Counted from the first letter of the stretch, positions 8,901 through 16,758 are shown. The stretch: 36,603 nt of DNA from an uncultured Aquimarina sp. (GCA_947503135.1 CANNCQ010000027.1:1-36603), one strand, 5' to 3'. The notes: generated by a model not told the origin, from the sequence alone. Program-made: numbers and translations.

Positions 8901-11900
8901 TATGGCATCATATCTACGCACATCAGTACATAATTGAAAGTTCGCCACATCAATAGGTTGGTTTCCAATATTTGTTATTGTTAACTCATCTGTTATTGGG
9001 TTTACAGCTGTTAATACAACCTCAGAATCCAAAGGAGCTGCTTCTCTGATAACAGTAATTTGATTGTCTGAAATATCTGAACAATCTAAATCATCTAATG
9101 AAGATAATGGCTCTCCTACTTGATCCAATCCATTTCCTGCTACTCCACGGTAAGACCATCCCCAGATTTCACATGTGCCTGGTGCTACTCCGTTTAAGTC
9201 AATTGTATCCGTATTTACTACGTTTAAAATCAATCCAGTTGCTGCATCGGTAATTACATATCGGTATGATAAGTTCTCTGCGCCTGGGTTACTATGTGTA
9301 ACTAATATTGGATTAGCTATTGCATCTTCCACTATAATAGTTGCAGTAGTTGCATCGGTAATTGTTGTTGTACCTGAAGCGTCAGGTGTATTCACCATAT
9401 CTATTGCTACTGTACCACCGATTGCTGCTTCCCTGATAATAGTAATTTGATTGTCTGAAATATCTGAACAATCTAAATCATCTAATGAAGATAATGGCTC
9501 TCCTACTTGATCCAATCCATTTCCTGCTACTCCTCGGTAAGACCATCCCCAGATTTCACAAGTGCCTGGTGCTACCCCGTTTAAGTCAATTGTATTGGTA
9601 TTTACTACATTTAAAATTAATCCAGTTGCGGCATCGGTAATTACATATCGGTATGATAGGTTCTCTGCTCCTGGATTACTGTGTGTAACTACTATTGGAT
9701 CAGCTAAACTATCTATACAAATTACTGCTTCAGTATCGCCATTGAAACTTGTTGTTCCGTTTGGATTTCCTGTAGCATCTAAATCTATTGCTACTGTTCC
9801 TCCGATTGCTGCTTCTCTGATAATAGTAATTTGATTGTCTGAAATATCCGAACAATCTAAATCGTCTAATGAAGATAATGGCTCTCCTACTTGATCCAAT
9901 CCATTTCCTGCTACTCCTCGGTAAGACCATCCCCAGATTTCACAAGTGCCTGGTGCTACCCCGTTTAAGTCAATTGTATCTGTATTTACTACATTTAAAA
10001 TTAATCCAGTTGCGGCATCGGTAATTACATATCGGTATGATAAGTTCTCTGCTCCTGGATTACTGTGTGTAACTACTATTGGATCGGCTAAACTATCTAT
10101 ACAAATTACTGCTTCAGTATCGCCATTGAAACTTGTTGTTCCATTTGGATTTCCTGTAGCATCTAAATCTATTGCTACTGTTCCTCCGATTGCTGCTTCT
10201 CTGATAATAGTAATTTGATTGTCTGAAATATCCGAACAATCTAAATCATCTAATGAAGATAATGGCTCTCCTACTTGATCCAATCCATTTCCTGCTACTC
10301 CTCGGTAAGACCATCCCCAGATTTCGCAAGTTCCTGGTGCTACTCCGTTTAAGTCAATTGTATCCGTATTTACTACATTTAAAATTAATCCGGTTGCTGC
10401 ATCAGTAATTACATATCGGTATGATAAGTTCTCTGCTCCTGGATTACTGTGTGTAACTACTATTGGATCGGCTAAACTATCTATACAAATTACTGCTTCG
10501 GTATCCCCATTGAAACTTGTTGTTCCATTTGGATTTCCTGTAGCATCTAAATCTATTGCTACTGTTCCTCCGATTGCCGCTTCTCTGATAATAGTAATTT
10601 GATTGTCTGAAATATCAGAACAATCTAAATCATCTAATGAAGATAATGGCTCTCCTACTTGATCCAATCCATTTCCTGGTACTCCGCGGTAAGACCATCC
10701 CCAAATTTCACATGTGCCTGGTGCTACTCCGTTTAAATCAATTGTATCTGTATTTACTACGTTTAAAATTAATCCAGTTGTTGCATCGGTAATTACATAT
10801 CGGTATGATAAGTTCTCTGCTCCTGGATTACTGTGTGTAACTACTATTGGATCGGCTAAACTATCTATACAAATTACTGCTTCAGTATCGCCATTGAAAC
10901 TTGTTGTTCCGTTTGGATTTCCTGTAGCATCTAAATCTATTGCTACTGTACCACCTATTGCAGCCTCTCTGATAATAGTAATTTGATTGTCTGAAATATC
11001 CGAACAATCTAAATCATCTAATGAAGATAATGGCTCTCCTACTTGATCCAATCCATTTCCTGCTACTCCTCGGTAAGACCATCCCCAGATTTCGCAAGTT
11101 CCTGGTGCTACTCCGTTTAAGTCAATTGTATCCGTATTTACTACATTTAAAATTAATCCGGTTGCTGCATCAGTAATTACATATCGGTATGATAAGTTCT
11201 CTGCGCCTGGGTTACTGTGTGTAACTACTATTGGATCGGCTAAACTATCTATACAAATTACTGCTTCAGTATCGCCATTGAAACTTGTTGTTCCGTTTGG
11301 ATTTCCTGTAGCATCTAAATCTATTGCTACTGTTCCTCCGATTGCCGCTTCTCTGATAATAGTAATTTGATTATCTGAAATATCCGAACAGTCTAAATCA
11401 TCTAACGATGACAAAGGCTGACCCATTTGATCTAATCCATTTCCTGGCACACCTCTATAAGACCAACCCCAGATTTCACATGTACCTGGTGCTACTCCGT
11501 TTAAATCAATTGTATCCGTATTTACTACATTTAAAATTAATCCGGTAGCTGCGTCAGTAATCACATATCGGTATGATAAGTTTGAAGCGCTCTCAGGATT
11601 TGTGTGAGTTACTACTATCGGGTCTGCTAAACTATCTATACAAATTACCGCTTCAGTACCCCCATTGAAACTTGTTGTCCCATTTGGATTTCCTGTAGCA
11701 TCTAAATCTATTGCTACTGTTCCACCGTCTGCAACTAATCCCCATCCTTCAGGGCTTCCGCCTCTTACTCCATTGGTAGTATAAGGTGCTGGACACTCAA
11801 TTGTTGCATCTGCACTACTCCATCTCGTTGAATTAACTCCTTGATTGATTCTAAAATTACTTGACCCCCAACGCACAAAATCTCTCAAAATATCTGGTGA

Positions 11901-12224
11901 AGAAGAGCTAAAGCTAGCACTTGCAAAAAGCATCAATGTCCCATTTCCGTTTGTTGGGATATCATTCCACGATAAAGACACAGAATCTCCTTCGCCTAAA
12001 ACAGTGCTTTCGGTTGTAAGGGAACCTACAGAATCGTATTTAAAGTTATTTGTACACAATTGGTAAGCTCCTATATCTATTTGAGTGTCACCAATATTTG
12101 TAATAGTTAATTCTTGAGTGTCAGGATTCAGTGATGTAATTACTGGGTCAGCCTGTGCAAAAGCATTTAATGAGAGCAAAAATGCTATCAATTTTATGCC
12201 AATCTTGAATAGTTTTTTTTTCAT
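5931..12224 (-). CDS. Giant secreted repeat protein with lamin-tail-like domains and a type IX secretion sorting domain
   Basis: 2097 residues. The signal peptide (about 1-24, ending NAFAQ) is followed by a lamin-tail-like domain (about 26-166), seven repeats of about 128 residues (167-1063), a second lamin-tail-like domain (about 1064-1216), and five more repeats (1217-1857). A unique beta-rich region follows (1858-2021), then a T9SS type A C-terminal sorting domain (2022-2097: NPVQDNL, LYDISGK, SAGIYFLNV, VKILKK). Each repeat carries SLADPIVVTHSNP, LSYRYVITDAATGLILN, GTCEIWGWSYRG and the Cys pair in CIDS and DLDCSDIS. The first repeat of each block has NPESASNL where the others have NPGAENL, and the last has DMVNTPDASG instead of DLDATGNPNG. 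The protein is expected to cross the outer membrane by T9SS and stay attached or be released. Adhesion or matrix function is inferred, with no enzymatic domain seen. Confidence 0.9.
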   Translation of the reverse strand: MKKKLFKIGIKLIAFLLSLNAFAQADPVITSLNPDTQELTITNIGDTQIDIGAYQLCTNNFKYDSVGSLTTESTVLGEGDSVSLSWNDIPTNGNGTLMLFASASFSSSSPDILRDFVRWGSSNFRINQGVNSTRWSSADATIECPAPYTTNGVRGGSPEGWGLVADGGTVAIDLDATGNPNGTTSFNGGTEAVICIDSLADPIVVTHTNPESASNLSYRYVITDAATGLILNVVNTDTIDLNGVAPGTCEIWGWSYRGVPGNGLDQMGQPLSSLDDLDCSDISDNQITIIREAAIGGTVAIDLDATGNPNGTTSFNGDTEAVICIDSLADPIVVTHSNPGAENLSYRYVITDAATGLILNVVNTDTIDLNGVAPGTCEIWGWSYRGVAGNGLDQVGEPLSSLDDLDCSDISDNQITIIREAAIGGTVAIDLDATGNPNGTTSFNGDTEAVICIDSLADPIVVTHSNPGAENLSYRYVITDATTGLILNVVNTDTIDLNGVAPGTCEIWGWSYRGVPGNGLDQVGEPLSSLDDLDCSDISDNQITIIREAAIGGTVAIDLDATGNPNGTTSFNGDTEAVICIDSLADPIVVTHSNPGAENLSYRYVITDAATGLILNVVNTDTIDLNGVAPGTCEIWGWSYRGVAGNGLDQVGEPLSSLDDLDCSDISDNQITIIREAAIGGTVAIDLDATGNPNGTTSFNGDTEAVICIDSLADPIVVTHSNPGAENLSYRYVITDAATGLILNVVNTDTIDLNGVAPGTCEIWGWSYRGVAGNGLDQVGEPLSSLDDLDCSDISDNQITIIREAAIGGTVAIDLDATGNPNGTTSFNGDTEAVICIDSLADPIVVTHSNPGAENLSYRYVITDAATGLILNVVNTNTIDLNGVAPGTCEIWGWSYRGVAGNGLDQVGEPLSSLDDLDCSDISDNQITIIREAAIGGTVAIDMVNTPDASGTTTITDATTATIIVEDAIANPILVTHSNPGAENLSYRYVITDAATGLILNVVNTDTIDLNGVAPGTCEIWGWSYRGVAGNGLDQVGEPLSSLDDLDCSDISDNQITVIREAAPLDSEVVLTAVNPITDELTITNIGNQPIDVANFQLCTDVRRYDAINELRGVNGAILDTDLAAGESLTLVWDEIGAENGNDNGTLILFANSNFSSSNPDDLLDYVSWGGNNFRINQAVTAGRWISADATIECPAPYETVNGRGGSPEGWGLVADGGTVAIDLDATGNPNGTTSFNGDTEAVICIDSLADPIVVTHTNPESASNLSYRYVITDAATGLILNVVNTDTIDLNGVAPGTCEIWGWSYRGVPGNGLDQMGQPLSSLDDLDCSDISDNQITIIREAAIGGTVAIDLDATGNPNGTTSFNGDTEAVICIDSLADPIVVTHSNPGAENLSYRYVITDAATGLILNVVNTDTIDLNGVAPGTCEIWGWSYRGVPGNGLDQMGQPLSSLDDLDCSDISDNQITIIREAAIGGTVAIDLDATGNPNGTTSFNGDTEAVICIDSLADPIVVTHSNPGAENLSYRYVITDAATGLILNVVNTDTIDLNGVAPGTCEIWGWSYRGVAGNGLDQVGEPLSSLDDLDCSDISDNQITIIREAAIGGTVAIDLDATGNPNGTTSFNGDTEAVICIDSLADPIVVTHSNPGAENLSYRYVITDAATGLILNVVNTDTIDLNGVAPGTCEIWGWSYRGVPGNGLDQMGQPLSSLDDLDCSDISDNQITIIREAAIGGTVAIDMVNTPDASGTTTITDATTATIIVEDAIANPIVVTHSNPGAENLSYRYVITDAATGLILNVVNTDTIDLNGVAPGTCEIWGWSYRGVAGNGLDQVGEPLSSLDDLDCSDISDNQITVIREAALAIPAQNFIVRAIGESCETSNDGSIEITAQEEFNYTAVINGVSLDNVSEEFTSEISFDNLEAGEYSVCITVAEINDFEQCFSLVVSEPQNLEVIEAFENSAKELNLQLTGGELYEINLNGEIIFTAESEITLQLSEGENNFTVKTDKDCQGIFSNKIVIEGEDTFNVVPNPVQDNLNLIFTNSSNELVSVTLYDISGKRVGTFTTTRDNEEASFNVSGLSAGIYFLNVEGTSTNVKILKK
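6654..8576 (-). repeat. Tandem repeat block 2 (5 units of 384-387 bp) in the giant protein gene
   Basis: Units start, on the minus strand, at 8576, 8189, 7805, 7421 and 7037. The first unit is 387 bp (extra codon in NPESASNL), the next ones are 384 bp. The last unit (7037 to 6654) is the divergent closing type encoding DMVNTPDASG. Copies are nearly identical at DNA level, with scattered, mostly synonymous differences. Confidence 0.92.
9036..11726 (-). repeat. Tandem repeat block 1 (7 units of 384-387 bp) in the giant protein gene
   Basis: Units start, on the minus strand, at 11726, 11339, 10955, 10571, 10187, 9803 and 9419. The first is 387 bp and the five after it are 384 bp. The seventh (9419 to 9036) is the closing type with DMVNTPDASG. 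It has the same order of unit types as block 2, with two more internal units. One unit has Thr for Ala in DATTGL and another has Asn for Asp in NTNTIDL. Confidence 0.92.
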
Positions 12225-12308
12225 GACTTCAATTTTGTTAGAAATAAATTTAACTCCGGGTTACACTAGTAATGTTCTCGTCAAAACACCTATATAGAAA
12301 TACCGTTG

Positions 12309-12343
12309 CAAATAAACGCTGACAGGGTACTTTTTATCAACAA
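12309..12343 (-). promoter_or_regulatory. Candidate promoter of the giant-protein operon
   Basis: On the minus strand TTGTTG is followed 21 bases later by TTTATTTG, one mismatch from the Bacteroidota TAnnTTTG element. The 5' leader would be about 75 bases. Plausible but not strong. Confidence 0.3.
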
Positions 12344-12583
12344 AAACTACTTGAAGTGGAAAAAACAGCTTTAAAAAGGAAAAATAAAAAACAGCAAATC
12401 CCTTTGTTTACAGTGATTTACCCTAAAATCATGTTTTGAAACATAATATGGTTATAAAACAACGTAACAAGTGTTATGCTTTTTCTAAATCTACTTATTT
12501 CGTAAAAAAGTACTTCGCAAGCTGAAGTATTTTCATTCACACTAGAACTATTATATGCTGCATAATTAATGAATATCAAAAAG

Positions 12584-12618
12584 AAAGCCCTAATTTCTAT
12601 TATAGAAATTAGGGCTTT
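12584..12618 (-). terminator. Terminator downstream of lpd
   Basis: Perfect 16-bp inverted repeat (AAAGCCCTAATTTCTA, loop TTA, TAGAAATTAGGGCTTT), flanked by T-rich sequence on both strands. It lies 24 bases past the lpd stop on the minus strand. Confidence 0.85.
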
Positions 12619-12641
12619 TTGTATGAATACGTATTTACTAA

Positions 12642-14033
12642 CTACAAATGTATTACTTCATCATAAGCATCTGCGACAGCTTCCATAACAGCCTCACTCA
12701 TTGTTGGGTGTGGATGAATTGCTTTCAAAATCTCATGACCTGTAGTTTCTAATTTTCTAGCCACAACTGCTTCAGCAATCATATCGGTAACACCAGCTCC
12801 AATCATATGACAACCTAACCACTCACCATACTTAGCATCAAAAATAACCTTCACAAACCCATCCGGAGTTCCACTTGCTTGAGCTTTACCCGATGCTGTA
12901 AATGGAAATTTACCTACTTTTATATCAAAACCTTGTTCTTTGGCTTTAGCCTCGGTTAAACCAACACTTGCTATTTCTGGAGTTGCATAGGTACATCCAG
13001 GAATGTTTCCATAATCTACCGCTTCAGTATGAGCTCCTGCTATTTTTTCTACACATGTAATTCCTTCTGCGGAAGCTACATGTGCTAAAGCAGGTCCAGG
13101 AACAACATCACCAATAGCATAAATACCAGGTATATTTGTTTGATACCATTCATTTACCAAAATTTTATCTCTATCAGTTGCAATTCCTAAATCTTCTAAA
13201 CCAATGTTTTCTATATTGGTTTTTATACCTACAGCCGATAGTAAAATATCTGCCTCAATAGTCTCCGTTCCTTTAGCCGTTTTTACAGTTGCCACCACTC
13301 CTTTTCCAGAAGTATCAACACTCTCCACAGCAGAATTCGTCATTACTTTTATTCCTGATTTTTTAAAGCTTTTTTCAAATTGCTTAGAAATATCAATATC
13401 TTCAACAGGAACTACATTCGATTGAAACTCAACAATAGTAACTTCTGTACCCATAGAATTGTAAAAATGAGCAAACTCTACACCAATAGCGCCAGAGCCA
13501 ACTACAATCATTTTCTTAGGCTGCTTTTTCAATGTCATTGCTTGTCGGTAACCAATTACCTTTTCACCATCCTGTGGTAAGTTAGGTAATTCGCGAGAAC
13601 GTGCTCCTGTAGCAATAATTATATTTTTTGCTGAATAATCTGCTACTGTACCATCTTCTGCGGTAACTGTTAATTTCCCTGCTGCCTTTAATTTTCCAAA
13701 TCCGTTAATTACATCAATTTTATTTTTCTTTAATAAAAATTGAACTCCTTTACTCATTGTTCCGGCAACATTTCGACTACGTTTAACTACTGCTCCAAAA
13801 TCTTTATCAAATTCAGAAACGGTTAAACCGTAATCACTAGCATGTTTAAGGTAATCAAATACTTGAGCACTTTTCAATAATGCTTTCGTAGGAATACACC
13901 CCCAGTTAAGACACACCCCTCCTAGACTTTCTTTTTCAACGATAGCCGTTTTTAATCCTAATTGAGAAGCTCTAATAGCAGTTACATAACCACCTGGCCC
14001 GCTTCCTAATACAATAACATCATATGCACTCAT
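12642..14033 (-). CDS. lpdA: Dihydrolipoyl dehydrogenase (E3)
   Basis: 463 residues. FAD flavoprotein that reoxidises dihydrolipoyl groups of the 2-oxoacid dehydrogenase and glycine cleavage complexes, with NAD+ as acceptor. It shows the FAD-binding GSGPGG (10-15), the redox disulfide C41-LNWG-C46, an NAD-binding GSGAIGVEFA segment, the second FAD motif GIYAIGDVV, and the C-terminal catalytic pair His442-Glu447 in HPHPTMSE. An in-frame start exists 21 codons upstream (14096), but the extra residues have no counterpart in the family; MSAYDVIVLGSG at 14033 is the normal N-terminus. No E1 or E2 genes are adjacent, so it is a stand-alone lpd. Terminator at 12584-12618. Confidence 0.95.
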   Translation of the reverse strand: MSAYDVIVLGSGPGGYVTAIRASQLGLKTAIVEKESLGGVCLNWGCIPTKALLKSAQVFDYLKHASDYGLTVSEFDKDFGAVVKRSRNVAGTMSKGVQFLLKKNKIDVINGFGKLKAAGKLTVTAEDGTVADYSAKNIIIATGARSRELPNLPQDGEKVIGYRQAMTLKKQPKKMIVVGSGAIGVEFAHFYNSMGTEVTIVEFQSNVVPVEDIDISKQFEKSFKKSGIKVMTNSAVESVDTSGKGVVATVKTAKGTETIEADILLSAVGIKTNIENIGLEDLGIATDRDKILVNEWYQTNIPGIYAIGDVVPGPALAHVASAEGITCVEKIAGAHTEAVDYGNIPGCTYATPEIASVGLTEAKAKEQGFDIKVGKFPFTASGKAQASGTPDGFVKVIFDAKYGEWLGCHMIGAGVTDMIAEAVVARKLETTGHEILKAIHPHPTMSEAVMEAVADAYDEVIHL

Positions 14034-14337
14034 ATCTGAATATTTTATAATTGATTGGTCACGAAAATACGTATTTATACTTGATTTTAAAAGCAACTCA
14101 CTAGTCGTTTAATCATTATAAAATCAAGGTTTTATCAAATAATTATTCAAAATAAAGCTATAGTTTTCAATTAAGATTCTCAATTACTGATACTTTTGTA
14201 TGTTTTTAAATGTTTTTCAAAAGAAATGGCAATTTCGTGAATCAAGAAACACTTCAGCTTCTCTTGACAGAATTAGTCACCTTTATTTCAAAAAGAAACC
14301 AGTAAGCCTAACAAATATTTCGGAAAATCACACTGTA
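14034..14337. other. Spacer between creD and lpd (304 bases)
   Basis: AT-rich region. A 66-codon plus-strand frame (14200-14400) runs into the creD tail and has no recognisable similarity. A perfect TAnnTTTG (TACTTTTG, 14191-14198) occurs on the plus strand but leads to nothing convincing. No terminator hairpin is evident after creD. Confidence 0.5.
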
Positions 14338-15699
14338 TCATTTATCAAACTGAATAGTATACCAGTCAATTTTTCTTGTAAAATACATTGTCAATCCTAA
14401 TATAACTATTAAACCTATACTTCCTATTAACAGTGAATAGTCCGTTAATTGTAAAATCACAAATACAAAAGCATATACAGCGGATAACACCGAGAATATT
14501 AGGAATGTCATTTTCTTTTGTTTTATAATACTTGAAACATACATAGTAATTATTGTTATCACGGAAGTACTTCCGATTAAATATGCAATATTGAAATTCA
14601 AATGTTCTGAAATTGAAACTAGTAAAACATAAAATACACATAGTGCTAACCCTACTAATATATATTGCAGTGGGTGAATTTTTTTATGATTTAAAACCTC
14701 CGCTAAGAAAAATATTAAAAACGTAAGGCCTAAAACTAACAATGCATATTTAGCTGAACGAGTTGATTTTTGATAATCATCCATCGGCAATTTTAGGTCT
14801 ACCCCGAAAGCAGATTTATTTAAAAGCTCGCCATTATTATTACCATACCATTTTTGAGAAAAATTACGATTCAACTGGAGTATTTTCCATTTTGAAGTAA
14901 ATCCATTAGCAGTTACATCTCGTGAGTCGGGCAAGAAATTACCAAAAAAACTTGGTGAACTCCATGGCGAATTAATTTCTACAGTACTTACCTTTCCTAC
15001 AGGAATAAATGACATATCCTGACTTCCTTGCAAATTCAAATCAAAGCTAAAAGGGATTGATTTTCCTGTATATTGTTTTAAATTAACCAGCGGGATAGTT
15101 ACTCCTGAAGCTATAATTTCTGGAATATTAGATCCGGGAGATACACTTAACTTTTCATTACCCCAATCTAATCTCAATTGATTTTTAATCCCTTTTAAAT
15201 CGCTAACACCTATTGTTATTGTTGCCTTATCCCAAACTATTGCTTTTACTTTATTAAACTCTTTTAAGTTTGGAATTCTAAAACTTCCATTTGTTTTAAT
15301 TTGAGACTCATAAACAACTATTTCATAAATACCTCTTCTCAACTTTTTAGGAGTTATATCTCCCTTCACGTTATATGTTTCGGGGAGTACATGGTAATAT
15401 TCTGTAACCGTTTTTGTTACTTTTTTAATTTTACGACCCTTCGTTTTTTCACTAATTATTGTCTCATAAACTACCGGAATAGTTAATATTGGTCCTTTTA
15501 AACGTTGTTTACCCGCCCATTTTTTACTTACTTCTGAAATTGCTTTTTCTCGTTGATACTCCCTTTCCGATATAATAGACTTTATCATCCCCATTGGAAT
15601 TAATAACAATAAAACTAAAGCTGTTATGGTCCCTACTTTAAGAGTTACTGAATTTTTAAGTCGTTGCCCTATTGGTAATTTAGAATTTTCTGTTTCCAT
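14338..15699 (-). CDS. creD: Inner membrane protein CreD
   Basis: 453 residues, CreD family (DUF4436-like envelope integrity protein). One transmembrane helix lies near the N-terminus (about 20-40, TITALVLLLLIPMGMIKSII). A large periplasmic domain (about 45-310) contains the family signature LKGPILTIPVVYE and a YHVLPETYNVKGDI segment. Five helices make up the C-terminus (about 312-443). In enterobacteria creD is controlled by CreBC and affects envelope and colicin or beta-lactam responses. In Bacteroidota it is usually found, as here, behind a winged-helix regulator and a small membrane protein. A palindromic element and a TAnnTTTG box sit in the 50-base gap upstream, so creD may also have its own promoter. 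Molecular role unknown. Confidence 0.92.
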   Translation of the reverse strand: METENSKLPIGQRLKNSVTLKVGTITALVLLLLIPMGMIKSIISEREYQREKAISEVSKKWAGKQRLKGPILTIPVVYETIISEKTKGRKIKKVTKTVTEYYHVLPETYNVKGDITPKKLRRGIYEIVVYESQIKTNGSFRIPNLKEFNKVKAIVWDKATITIGVSDLKGIKNQLRLDWGNEKLSVSPGSNIPEIIASGVTIPLVNLKQYTGKSIPFSFDLNLQGSQDMSFIPVGKVSTVEINSPWSSPSFFGNFLPDSRDVTANGFTSKWKILQLNRNFSQKWYGNNNGELLNKSAFGVDLKLPMDDYQKSTRSAKYALLVLGLTFLIFFLAEVLNHKKIHPLQYILVGLALCVFYVLLVSISEHLNFNIAYLIGSTSVITIITMYVSSIIKQKKMTFLIFSVLSAVYAFVFVILQLTDYSLLIGSIGLIVILGLTMYFTRKIDWYTIQFDK

Positions 15700-15711
15700 T
15701 TTTATTAATTT

Positions 15712-15736
15712 AAAGTACTTTGAATTTCAAAGTTAT
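15712..15736 (-). promoter_or_regulatory. Palindromic operator and -7 element in front of creD
   Basis: ACTTTGAA (15717-15724), one base, TTCAAAGT (15726-15733) form a perfect inverted repeat. It is preceded by the overlapping palindrome AAAGTACTTT (15712-15721). On the minus strand TAACTTTG (15729-15736) matches the TAnnTTTG promoter element and overlaps the palindrome. Twenty of 21 bases recur at 16648-16668 in front of the first gene of the operon. Confidence 0.6.
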
Positions 15737-15749
15737 TATGCAAAAAAAT

Positions 15750-16040
15750 TTATTTTAATAGTTTTTCAATAGCTTCAATATGAAGCTTAAATGCTTTTTT
15801 ACCTAACTCGGTAGCATAGTAGGTTGTTTTAGGCTTTCTTCCTTCAAAGGTTTTTTCAAAAGTTACATATTGGTTTTTTTCTAAAGACTTTATATGGCTC
15901 GCCAAATTACCATCAGTAACCCCTAATAGCTCTTTAAGCGTGTTAAAATCTACGCTTTCGTTAACCATTAGCACGGACATTACGCCCAGTCTAACCTTGT
16001 TTTCAAAAGCTTTGTTAATATTTGCTATTATCGACTTCAA
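15750..16040 (-). CDS. Winged-helix transcriptional regulator of the creD operon
   Basis: 96 residues. A winged helix-turn-helix of the ArsR/MarR-like type common in Bacteroidota. INKAFENKVRLGVMSVLMVN is the first helix region, FNTLKELLGVTDGNLASHIK is the helix-turn-helix, and FEKTFEGRKPKTTYYATELG is the wing. There is no separate ligand domain. The start codon is TTG at 16040, one base after the TAA of the upstream gene. An in-frame TGA lies 16 bases further up, and the next ATG would delete part of the fold, so TTG is the best start. It probably binds the palindromes at 15712-15733 and 16648-16668 and represses its own operon and creD; this is inferred from position. Confidence 0.85.
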   Translation of the reverse strand: MKSIIANINKAFENKVRLGVMSVLMVNESVDFNTLKELLGVTDGNLASHIKSLEKNQYVTFEKTFEGRKPKTTYYATELGKKAFKLHIEAIEKLLK

Positions 16041-16041
16041 T

Positions 16042-16647
16042 TTACTTATTCTTAATCATCATTAATATTCCATATATAATATGTAATACCCCAAACCCAA
16101 TAGCCCAAAATAATAAGCCATGCCCAACAAAATAGACACCTGACAGACCCAATATGCAATTTATAATCCCTAAACCTCTAATTTCCGAAAGGGTGTATTT
16201 ACTAGCATTAATCAAAGCTAATCCGTAAAATAATAAAGTAAAAGATGAAACAGATCCATACCTGCCTTGTGATAGTAATATCAAACAAAGAGCTCCTCCG
16301 ATAAATAATGGTATAACCAAGTTCCATAATAAAATCTTGGTTTGTGTTGTCCACATTTTCTGCCCCAATCGTTTGGATTTATTATATGTGAATACAAAAC
16401 CTAATGTAAGAGATAATACTAAGGTAATCAAAGCAAGACTGAGCAAATACTTAAGCCCATCAACAATTACATCATGATCTGAGACTCCTTTTAAACTTTC
16501 AATTTTAAAATAGGCAAAATAAGAAGCAATCAAAGCCACTACTCCAATACCAATACCCGACCATCCACTTAAGGAAATAAATTTAGAAGATTTATTCATT
16601 AAATCTTTAATTTCCTTTAGATCTTCAATATATTTTTCCTTTTTCAT
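16042..16647 (-). CDS. Membrane protein of the creD operon
   Basis: 201 residues. A polar N-terminus (KKEKYIEDLKEIKDLMNKSSKF) is followed by about six hydrophobic segments: IGVVALIASYFAYF, YLLSLALITLVLSLTLGFVF, ILLWNLVIPLFIGGALCLILL, SFTLLFYGLALI, INCILGLSGVYFVG and LFWAIGFGVLHIIYGILMMI. A longer frame starts at 16680, but the ATG at 16647 gives the natural lysine-rich start, and the operator and promoter lie directly upstream of it. It ends one base before the TTG of the regulator. The same trio (membrane protein, winged-helix regulator, CreD) recurs in Bacteroidota, which suggests that this protein senses or supports an envelope state. Not a named family to me. Confidence 0.75.
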   Translation of the reverse strand: MKKEKYIEDLKEIKDLMNKSSKFISLSGWSGIGIGVVALIASYFAYFKIESLKGVSDHDVIVDGLKYLLSLALITLVLSLTLGFVFTYNKSKRLGQKMWTTQTKILLWNLVIPLFIGGALCLILLSQGRYGSVSSFTLLFYGLALINASKYTLSEIRGLGIINCILGLSGVYFVGHGLLFWAIGFGVLHIIYGILMMIKNK

Positions 16648-16676
16648 AAAGTACTTTGAATTACAAAGCAAATATA
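16648..16676 (-). promoter_or_regulatory. Promoter and palindromic operator of the creD operon
   Basis: On the minus strand TATATTTG (16669-16676) matches TAnnTTTG exactly. Directly downstream, up to the start codon, lies CTTTG-N5-CAAAG followed by the palindrome AAAGTACTTT (16648-16668). This is the same element as in front of creD. The position between -7 box and ATG suits a repressor site. Confidence 0.6.
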
Positions 16677-16758
16677 ACAAGTTTTTTATAAAAAATGATA
16701 AAAGATAATTAAAATTTCAGTTTTGTTTAACATAAAACATTTATCACCTAAACAAAAT

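Larger units (their letters stand above)
12225..12641. other. Intergenic region (417 bases) upstream of the giant protein gene
   Basis: It holds the strong terminator at 12584-12618, a weaker minus-strand hairpin at 12511-12529 (TACTTC/GAAGTA followed by a T run), and a candidate minus-strand promoter at 12309-12343. No open reading frame is convincing. Confidence 0.6.

Noticed and set aside
6793..10986. Series of 90-91 residue open frames on the plus strand (MPGATPFKSIV type), repeated every 384 bases
   Set aside because: They are the opposite-strand shadow of the tandem repeats of the giant gene. They recur because the coding repeat does, with no start signals of their own.
6654..11726. 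CRISPR-like regular repeats
   Set aside because: Units are 384-387 bp, in frame and protein-coding throughout, with no short repeat and spacer structure.
12642..14096. Longer N-terminus of dihydrolipoyl dehydrogenase (start at 14096)
   Set aside because: The extra 21 residues do not fit the family. MSAYDVIVLGSG at 14033 is the normal beginning.
14200..14400. 66-residue plus-strand frame between creD and lpd with a TAnnTTTG box just upstream
   Set aside because: It runs antisense into the creD end, has no recognisable features, and the box is too close to its ATG (2 bases).
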